64,000 nucleotides of DNA from Glycomyces arizonensis DSM 44726 (GTDB lineage: Bacteria > Actinomycetota > Actinomycetes > Mycobacteriales > Micromonosporaceae): the NCBI RefSeq assembly GCF_000482705.1, contig NZ_AXWO01000004.1:62001-126000 (forward strand), read 5' to 3'. This document shows positions 58,626 to 64,000 of the stretch, piece by piece (within the stretch, counting starts at the first letter, position 1; every line of letters begins with the position of its first letter). The position numbers and the translations under genes were made by a program. The notes under the pieces were generated by a model. The model saw only the letters and a list, made by a program, of their open reading frames with translations. It made no database searches and was not told the DNA's origin.

Positions 58626-58940
58626 CTACATCTCCCCGTTGAGCTTGTCGAGGTCGCCCGCCCCGGCGGCGTCGGAGTCCTCGTAGACGTCGGCGCAGAC
58701 CCTGAGCGCTTCGGCGTTGCTGCCGAGGCTCTGCATGCCCTGGTCGAACAGCGGCTCGACCATCTGGTGCTTCTCCTCGAGGATCCCGGCCATCCACTCG
58801 CAGAGCGGACCGAAGGCGTCAGGTGCGGCGGTGATCTGGGCGGCAGCGGATTTGACGGTCTCGATGCGCTGGACGAGGCCGTCGATGTGCGTGGCGTGGG
58901 TGCGCAATTCTTCGGGATCGACCTCGATGCCGCCGCTCAC
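58626..58940 (-). CDS. EspC-like T7SS target protein
   Basis: A 104-residue helical-hairpin protein (VDPEELRTHATHIDGLVQRIETVKSAAAQITAAPDAFGPLCEWMAG), matching the ESX EspC family. The end VCADVYEDSDAAGA carries the Y-x3-D export-type signal. GTG 58940 overlaps the YbaB stop by GTGA. EspC proteins are secreted with or chaperone other T7SS substrates. Confidence 0.85.
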   Translation of the reverse strand: MSGGIEVDPEELRTHATHIDGLVQRIETVKSAAAQITAAPDAFGPLCEWMAGILEEKHQMVEPLFDQGMQSLGSNAEALRVCADVYEDSDAAGAGDLDKLNGEM

Positions 58941-59317
58941 GGCTGCCCGCCGAGGCGCGACTGGAGGTCCCGGGCCACGGCCCGTCCGGTCTCGGAGTCG
59001 GCGCCGACGGTTTCGGCGATGATCTGCTGGGTCTGACCGGCGATATTCCGCTTGGCCCCGGCCAGCGCCTCCATGAGCGCGCGGGAGACCGCTTCGGGGG
59101 CGGTGCGTTGGACGCGCGCGGTGAAGTCGGCTTTGAGCAGGACGCCATTGGAGTCGACGGCGACGGTGACGAGGGCGTTCGCGTCGCTCGCGGTCGCGGT
59201 CAGTGTCCCCATCCGGGAGGCCATCTCCTGCGTCGCGGCCACGGTCCGCTGGAAGGCGGCCTGGCGTTCCTGAAGTCGGGCCACGGCGTCGTCGCCGCTC
59301 AGCATCCGTCGGTCCAT
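58937..59317 (-). CDS. YbaB/EbfC-like protein at the head of the T7SS operon
   Basis: A 126-residue protein of the YbaB/EbfC fold (LQERQAAFQRTVAATQEMASRMGTLTATASDANALVTVAVDSNGVLLKADFTARV). Stand-alone members bind DNA, but copies in actinobacterial T7SS cassettes are thought to be accessory; which applies here is unknown. GAGGAG lies about 11 bp before ATG 59317. First gene of the operon running to 57024. Confidence 0.82.
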   Translation of the reverse strand: MDRRMLSGDDAVARLQERQAAFQRTVAATQEMASRMGTLTATASDANALVTVAVDSNGVLLKADFTARVQRTAPEAVSRALMEALAGAKRNIAGQTQQIIAETVGADSETGRAVARDLQSRLGGQP

Positions 59318-59460
59318 AGTCGGTCACTCCTCGCGGCGCCGACCTTCCGTATGACGGCGCCCATTCAGCAGCGAGGTTATCTCACATGCTCAACTGCCCC
59401 CCGCGTCGCAGACATGTCGTGTTCGACCGGTCCATGCCGCCCTACGACCGAACCTGCTGT

Positions 59461-59700
59461 TCAAGGGCGATGCGGATCAGTTGCGGCGCGTCGTGCGAGG
59501 TCGCTGGGGATCTCGATGGTCTCGGGCCGGTAGGAGGGTCCTGCGTGGGGTGCGGCGACGGAGTGGACCTCAGTCGGGTTGCCAGGTGCGAGGCGGTCGG
59601 CCTCGGTGATGAACCGGTCCTGCGACGCCGGGGGGATCAGCCGGTCCTCGGTGAAGCGCACGTAGGTCCGGGGTATGCGGCCCCACCGCTGCGCTTCGAC
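59461..59700 (-). pseudogene. C-terminal fragment of an alpha/beta hydrolase
   Basis: The minus strand encodes RWGRIPRTYVRFTEDRLIPPA then SQDRFITEADRLAPGNPTEV and APHAGPSYRPETI, the acid and His regions of an esterase-type alpha/beta hydrolase; the N-terminal half and nucleophile are absent. The remaining DNA to 60514 shows no gene I can support, only a GAGCGGCCAC hairpin at 60005-60032. Confidence 0.55.
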
Positions 59701-60514
59701 GCGGGGACGGTGGCCGGTTCGCGCTGCCGCACGCGGCGGCACAGGAGGACGCCTTCGGCGACTTGGACGGGCAGTTCGAATACGCATTGGCACGCCATCT
59801 CGACGGCTTCACCGTCCTCCTCGGCGATGCTCCAGGAGCGGGGCAACCGCTTCCTCTCCTGGGTCCCGACGATCGGCGAGGTCCGGATACCAGGGCGGAC
59901 GAGACCCTTCTGGTCGAGGTTCGCAACTACGTCGACGCCGCCGAGCAGGCGTTCGGGGAGGATCGAAGACGGTCATTCCTCTACAAGATTGGACGTATGT
60001 GTCATGAGCGGCCACCGTGTCAGTGGTCGTTCTTCTGTCGCCTATTGAGGCCTTTCGGGCTCAGCATGGGCGGTGAGGCGGTCGCGAAGGTTCGGGCAGT
60101 CCTCGACACCGGGTGTTTCCTCGGCTGGTTTCCTCACCGCCGCAAGCGAATACGCCCCGGATGCGGAGCCGCGCCGAGTGATTCGCTCTTCAGCGAGACC
60201 GCTGCCGGCCTCCGGATCGCTCACCTCGCAAGCTCGCCCTCATCAGAGGGCCCGCGCCGCTTTGCCTTCAAGAACGACGCGTGGCCTCCCGGGGGTGTAG
60301 ACTCATCGGAGGTCGCGGTACTTTCGCGGCCGCATCTCAATTTCGATCGCCATATGCGGTCAGTGTGTTGGCACCACACCATCGCTCGAATCCTTCGAGC
60401 GTTCTCGACGTCGCCGTTCACGTGACGGAGCGACGTTTCCACTCTCAACGAATCAGGCCATCATCTTCTCAGTTTCACCACATGCCGTCCCGCAGGGTCA
60501 CCTTCTTTGGAGAC

Positions 60515-60716
60515 GAGCGGCAGAGGGCCTCTACGCTGCGACACTCGACGGCGAATTCGCCGGGTTCGTATCGGTCACCGGAGACGACCACACGCTCCAC
60601 GGCCCCCACGCGCAGGTCCTCGGCGTCTACCCGTCGTACCACGAGGCACGCGTCGTCCTCGATCTCGAGTTGGCCGTATCGCACGAGTTGCCCGCGGCCT
60701 GCCCGAACGCATCATG
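60515..60716 (+). pseudogene. Fragment with coding bias, start lost
   Basis: The plus frame ending at TGA about 60714 encodes [20 protein letters not shown], then [20 protein letters not shown] and [17 protein letters not shown] bias at third positions suggests real coding, but no start codon or ribosome site is found upstream. Family not recognised. Confidence 0.3.
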
Positions 60717-60793
60717 ATCTTCCGCGTCGACGGTGTCGACGCGGCCCGAGGATCGCCTTGGCGGTCCACGAAACGACAGGAGCACAAAACACC

Positions 60794-60997
60794 ATGGCCA
60801 CAGGCACTGTGAAATGGTTCAACGCCGACAAGGGCTTCGGCTTCATCGCGCCCGACGACGGATCCGCGGACGTGTTCGCGCATTTCTCCGCGATCGAGGG
60901 CACGGGTCGTCGTGACCTGGACGAAGCCCAGCAAGTCGAGTTCGACGTCGAACGCGGTCAGAAGGGCCTCCAGGCCACGAACATCCGGCCGCTCTGA
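60794..60997 (+). CDS. Cold-shock protein, CspA family
   Basis: A 67-residue single cold-shock domain: [17 protein letters not shown] (RNP1) and DVFAHFSAI (RNP2), ending [10 protein letters not shown]. It binds single-stranded RNA and DNA and melts RNA structure. AGGAG lies upstream of ATG 60794 in a long leader. Monocistronic. Confidence 0.96.
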   Translation: MATGTVKWFNADKGFGFIAPDDGSADVFAHFSAIEGTGRRDLDEAQQVEFDVERGQKGLQATNIRPL

Positions 60998-61099
60998 TCG
61001 AGCCGCGACGGTCGAGGCGGCGATCGATTTCGCCGCCTCGGCCGTCGGCCGAAACAGTCGAATTCCCACGGTCCGGGGTGGACCGGCGCGGTGCGCGGC

Positions 61100-61897
61100 C
61101 TAGCGTCGGGTGCGTCGTCGGAACAGCAGCGCGGACGCGGTGAACGCGATGGCGGTGATGCCGACGAGTTCGGCGAGGGCGAGCCGGAGGTGGTCGCCGA
61201 GCGGCGTTCCCGCGAGCAGGGCCCGGACGCAGTCGGTGGCCTGGCTGAGGGGCTGGTTCGCGGCGACCACTCGCAGCCAGGCGGGCATGGTGTCGGTGGG
61301 GACGAGCGCGTCGCTGAGGAAGACGGGGACGATGATGACCGCCGAGACCTGCTGGACGGCTTCGAGGCTGGTGCCGAGCAGGCCGATCACGGCGGCGATC
61401 CAGGAGAGCGTGAAGGTCACCAGGAGCACGATGCCGATCGCCGCGGCCCACGCCCCGACCCCCGCCGGGCTCCGGAAGCCCATGCACAGGCCGACCGCGA
61501 TCGTGACGGCCAGTCCGATCAGACTGCGGGGAAGGTCGGCGACGACGTGTCCGGTGATCACCGCGGACTTGGCCATCGGGAGGGTGCGGAAGCGGTCCAC
61601 GACCCCCTGAAGGAGGTCGGAGGCGACGCTGGTGGCCGTGGTGACGGCGGCGAACCCGGCCATCACGATGAAGACGCCCGGGATCAGGAAATCGAGGTAG
61701 TTCTCCGTCGTGCCGGCCTGGATCGCCCCGCCGAGGAAGAAGTACATCAGGACGAGGGTGAGCACGGGCTGCAGCGTGACGGTCACGAGCTGGTCCGGCT
61801 CGGCCGCGAGGTGCCGCAGACTGCGCCCGGCCATCTCGTAGTGGTCGCTGACGGCCCACCACCGCGATGATCTGGGGTGCTGCGCGGGCGGGGTCAT
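61100..61897 (-). CDS. ABC-2 permease, DrrB-like
   Basis: A 265-residue membrane subunit with six helices (about residues 40-60, 68-90, 115-140, 150-172, 180-200, 236-256) and the ABC-2 motif region ending with AANQPLSQATDCVRALLAG, typical of daunorubicin-resistance type exporters. Its ATG overlaps the ATPase stop by 4 bp. With DrrA it should export a hydrophobic compound. Last gene of the TetR-controlled operon. Confidence 0.9.
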   Translation of the reverse strand: MTPPAQHPRSSRWWAVSDHYEMAGRSLRHLAAEPDQLVTVTLQPVLTLVLMYFFLGGAIQAGTTENYLDFLIPGVFIVMAGFAAVTTATSVASDLLQGVVDRFRTLPMAKSAVITGHVVADLPRSLIGLAVTIAVGLCMGFRSPAGVGAWAAAIGIVLLVTFTLSWIAAVIGLLGTSLEAVQQVSAVIIVPVFLSDALVPTDTMPAWLRVVAANQPLSQATDCVRALLAGTPLGDHLRLALAELVGITAIAFTASALLFRRRTRR

Positions 61898-62859
61898 GCC
61901 GCGTCCTCCTTGCGGGTCTCAGCGCCGGCGGGGCGTTCGTGGCCGGTGACGTGGAAGTAGACGTCATCGAGGGTCGGCGTGCGCACGCGGTAGTCCTCCA
62001 GCGGGATTCCCGACGCGTCGACGGCGTCCAGGAGGCGCCGGAGATCGGCGAGGGCATCGCCGATGGAGACGTGCAGTGCCCGATCGCCCGTCGTGGCCTC
62101 GAATCCGGAAAGGCGCCCGGCCAGGGTCGGCACGAGCGCCGCGGAGGCGGGGGTCAGGTCGACCCGGCGGCCGCCGATCCGCGACTTCAACTCGCCCGGT
62201 GTGCCGCGGGCGATCACCCGTCCGCCGTCGATGAAGGTCACGTCGTGGGCGAGCGCGTCGGCCTCGTCGAGGTACTGGGTGGTCAGCAGCACGGTCGTGC
62301 CCTGCCCGAGGAGTCCGCCGATGATCTCCCAGAGCGCCAGGCGGCTCGCCGGATCGAGCCCGGTCGTCGGCTCGTCCAGGAACAGGATCGACGGACGGCC
62401 GATCAGGCTGACCGCGAGGTCGAGTTTGCGGCGCATGCCGCCCGAGTAGCGCTTGACGGGCTTGCCGGCGGCACCGGTGAGGTCGAACAGTTCGAGCAGC
62501 TCGGCGGAGCGCTGCCGTGCCACCGTCCGCGGCAGCCGGTGCAGGCGGGCGAACATCGCCAGATTCGCCTGCCCGGTCAGCTTCTGGTCGACCGCCGCGG
62601 ACTGGTTCGCCACGCCGATCACCGCCCGCACCGCCTCCGGGCGGGCCAGCGCGTCGACTCCTCCGATGCTGACGCTGCCCGAGTCGGGGCGCAGCAGTGT
62701 GGACAGAATGCGAACCACGGTCGTCTTGCCCGCACCGTTCGGACCCAGCAGTGCCATGACCGAACCCGCCTCGACGTCGAGGCTCACGCCGAACAGTCCG
62801 GCCGTCTCGGTGTAGGCCTTCGTCAGATCGCGCACCGCGATCGCCGCGGACTCGACCAT
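61894..62859 (-). CDS. ABC transporter ATPase, DrrA-like
   Basis: A 321-residue ATPase. Walker A is LLGPNGAGKTT (about residue 38), the signature is KRYSGGMRRKLDLAVSLIG (about 137), Walker B LFLDEPTTGLD (about 159) and the switch His is in LTTQYLDEAD. The C-terminal extension ending DVYFHVTGH is typical of the DrrA family. It begins 1 bp after the small upstream gene's stop. Partner of the permease at 61897. Confidence 0.95.
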   Translation of the reverse strand: MVESAAIAVRDLTKAYTETAGLFGVSLDVEAGSVMALLGPNGAGKTTVVRILSTLLRPDSGSVSIGGVDALARPEAVRAVIGVANQSAAVDQKLTGQANLAMFARLHRLPRTVARQRSAELLELFDLTGAAGKPVKRYSGGMRRKLDLAVSLIGRPSILFLDEPTTGLDPASRLALWEIIGGLLGQGTTVLLTTQYLDEADALAHDVTFIDGGRVIARGTPGELKSRIGGRRVDLTPASAALVPTLAGRLSGFEATTGDRALHVSIGDALADLRRLLDAVDASGIPLEDYRVRTPTLDDVYFHVTGHERPAGAETRKEDAA

Positions 62860-62860
62860 G

Positions 62861-63100
62861 TCAGTCGCTCGTGCGCGAGAACAGTGCGGCGATCCGGCGC
62901 TGCCAACCTGCCAGCATCCGCGGCGGGCGATCGTGTGCCGGGGCCGAGCCCTGATGCGAGCCGGTGCCGCGATCCCGCAAGGGACGGTTCTGGAGCGATC
63001 GGCCGTGATGGCCCTCCGGGTGGTCCTGATGCCGCGGAAGCCCGGGCATGCGATGCGTCGCCTCGTGCAGCGCCTTCACCACGGCGTGATCTTTCGACAT
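62861..63100 (-). CDS. Small basic protein leading the exporter operon
   Basis: A 79-residue His/Arg/Pro-rich protein beginning SKDHAVVKALHEATHRMPGLPRHQDHPEGHHG, with no recognised family. GAGAGG precedes ATG 63100. Its stop abuts the DrrA-like start, so the three genes are co-translated, and its promoter overlaps the tetO-like operators. The many His could bind metal; this is speculation. Confidence 0.55.
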   Translation of the reverse strand: MSKDHAVVKALHEATHRMPGLPRHQDHPEGHHGRSLQNRPLRDRGTGSHQGSAPAHDRPPRMLAGWQRRIAALFSRTSD

Positions 63101-63144
63101 GACTGCCGCCTCTCGTTGTGGCACGGCCGCTGAGCCGCGCCTCT

Positions 63145-63179
63145 CTCTACCACTGATAGAGACTCTACCACTGATAAGG
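63145..63179. promoter_or_regulatory. Two tetO-like operators in tandem
   Basis: CTCTACCACTGATAGAG (63145-63161) and CTCTACCACTGATAAGG (63163-63179) are 18 bp apart. The first closely resembles the classical tetO site CTCTATCATTGATAGAG. They lie between the divergent exporter operon and the TetR gene. Confidence 0.85.
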
Positions 63180-63214
63180 TGAGAGGCAAGAGGCGCGACG
63201 AACAGGGGCGGACG

Positions 63215-63835
63215 ATGGCGTTGGACCGGCAGCAGGTGGTGGCAGAGGCGGTCGCCCTGCTCGATGCCGAGGGACTCGACGGCGTGACGACCCGCAAGCT
63301 CGCCACCCGCCTCGGCGTGCGGTCGCCCACGCTCTACTGGCATGTGCCGAACAAGGCCGCCCTGGTCACCGCCATCGCCGACGCGATCCTCGCCGACCTC
63401 GTGGGGCGGATGTCGCCGCCGACACCCGATGAGCCCTGGCAGGACTGGTTGACCGGCCTCGCCCGCGAGCTCCGCCGCGCGCTGGTGGCCCACCCGGACG
63501 GCGCGCGCGTCATCTCCGCCGCGCAACTGTCCGCCGCGATGAACGCCGTCTCCGAACTCGCCATGAGCTCCCTCGTCGCCAAGGGCCTCCCACTTCCCCG
63601 CGCACGGGTCGTCACCCTTGCCGTGGAGCGCTTCACCGTCGGCTATGTGCTCGAAGAGCAGGCGCCGCGCCCCGACGAGACCGCGCTGAAAAACTGGGAC
63701 CTCGCCGAGTTCACCGCCGCGCACCCCACCCTCATCGCCGGGATCACCGACTACTTCCAAGACGGCCGCACGCCCGACGACCTCTTCGACGATTGCCTCC
63801 GCGTCGTCATCGCGGGCGCCGCGGCCGCGGCCTGA
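63215..63835 (+). CDS. TetR regulator of the tetracycline-repressor subtype
   Basis: A 206-residue regulator. Its HTH (LDRQQVVAEAVALLDAEGLDGVTTRKLATRLGVRSPTLYWHVPNKAALVTAI) has the TTRKLA...PTLYWHV...NK signature of true tetracycline repressors, and the C-terminal domain is of the TetR_C_1 type. ATG 63215 aligns with the start of classical TetR; the in-frame GTG 63179 would overlap the second operator. It likely represses itself and the divergent ABC exporter. The inducer is not known to be tetracycline. Confidence 0.93.
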   Translation: MALDRQQVVAEAVALLDAEGLDGVTTRKLATRLGVRSPTLYWHVPNKAALVTAIADAILADLVGRMSPPTPDEPWQDWLTGLARELRRALVAHPDGARVISAAQLSAAMNAVSELAMSSLVAKGLPLPRARVVTLAVERFTVGYVLEEQAPRPDETALKNWDLAEFTAAHPTLIAGITDYFQDGRTPDDLFDDCLRVVIAGAAAAA

Positions 63836-63930
63836 CGGAGCGCTGCGGCCTCGGCTGCGGTGCGGGGCGGCATCGCCAGTTGGTCGGGACGGCGTCAGTC
63901 AGGCCGCCGCGTTCTTGTCGGTGGCTCGGT

Positions 63931-64000
63931 TCATGCTTCTTGCAGCCGTGCCGTCAGCCAGTCGGCCGCCGCAGGAAGCCAGTCGGCTCGGACGTTGCCG
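63931..64000 (-). CDS. 3' end of an unidentified gene, partial
   Basis: The minus strand reads GNVRADWLPAAADWLTARLQEA then a stop (TCA at 63931-63933). The rest lies beyond the window. Not identifiable. Confidence 0.4.
   Translation of the reverse strand, partial: GNVRADWLPAAADWLTARLQEA

Noticed and set aside
60475-60684. 69-residue minus-strand frame before cspA
   Set aside because: The opposite frame has better third-position GC bias and a more protein-like composition; no ribosome site is seen on the minus strand.

Overview
The window is very GC-rich and shows strong third-codon GC bias. It carries dnaB without an intein, MarR, TetR and HxlR regulators, a SigK/RskA-type locus, type VII secretion (T7SS) substrates, and many apparently leaderless genes. 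This fits an actinomycete chromosome. A Glycomycetaceae- or Micromonosporaceae-like host is my guess, not something the sequence proves. The replicative helicase gene sits next to a dense cluster of DnaA boxes, so the left end may lie near the replication origin.

Layout. 1-9.4 kb is core: a terminator, a small membrane protein, the DnaA-box cluster, dnaB, a 16-bp tandem array, a zinc-ribbon protein, an RsbW-like ATPase with a GT87-type glycosyltransferase, a glycerophosphodiesterase, a 47-bp tandem repeat, larB-larC, and small membrane and PH-domain proteins. 9.6-17.5 kb holds a Tat-exported multicopper oxidase, a large LuxR (LAL) regulator, and an MMPL exporter divergent from a MarR regulator. 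17.7-22.9 kb holds a three-gene operon of small unknown proteins, an Rpn-type nuclease, a lipoprotein and a cyclopropane-fatty-acid-synthase-like methyltransferase. 22.9-27.7 kb is a sigK-rskA locus with a sulfite-oxidase-like membrane protein, a FAS1 lipoprotein and msrA. 27.7-37.3 kb holds a membrane protein/TetR module flanked by long imperfect direct repeats, a VOC protein, an Asp/Gly repeat protein, a Cys/Met-metabolism PLP enzyme, an amidase-like protein lacking its catalytic Lys, an enol-lactonase-like hydrolase, tRNA-Ala(GGC), and an SDR/MFS pair with a TetR regulator.

37.4-55.8 kb is accessory and scarred. It contains four copies or remnants of small HTH-protein elements plus one nucleotide scrap, a complete but frameshifted IS701-family element with a CTAA target duplication, a decayed IS5-family transposase, truncated dehydrogenase, VOC, MFS and monooxygenase genes, a 31-residue membrane peptide gene, a T7SS substrate locus, and a xylan-side-chain pair (GH62 and CE3, both with ricin-type lectin domains). 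53-57 kb holds an ECF41 sigma factor with its divergent SnoaL target, an FMN reductase and an SDR/HxlR pair. 57-59.3 kb is a five-gene T7SS polymorphic-toxin operon (YbaB-like, EspC-like, WXG-like carrier, EndoU nuclease, candidate immunity). 60.8-63.8 kb carries a cold-shock protein and a DrrAB-type ABC exporter controlled by a TetR protein with two tetO-like operators.

The most notable signals are: (1) two related T7SS loci, in one of which carrier and EspC modules are fused and in the other separate; (2) an AT-rich palindrome family repeated at distant loci, once inside a gene; (3) a helically phased DnaA-box array beside dnaB; (4) a recurring TANNNT-N6-RTG leaderless start arrangement; (5) the HTH element family; and (6) several dated-looking genome scars.
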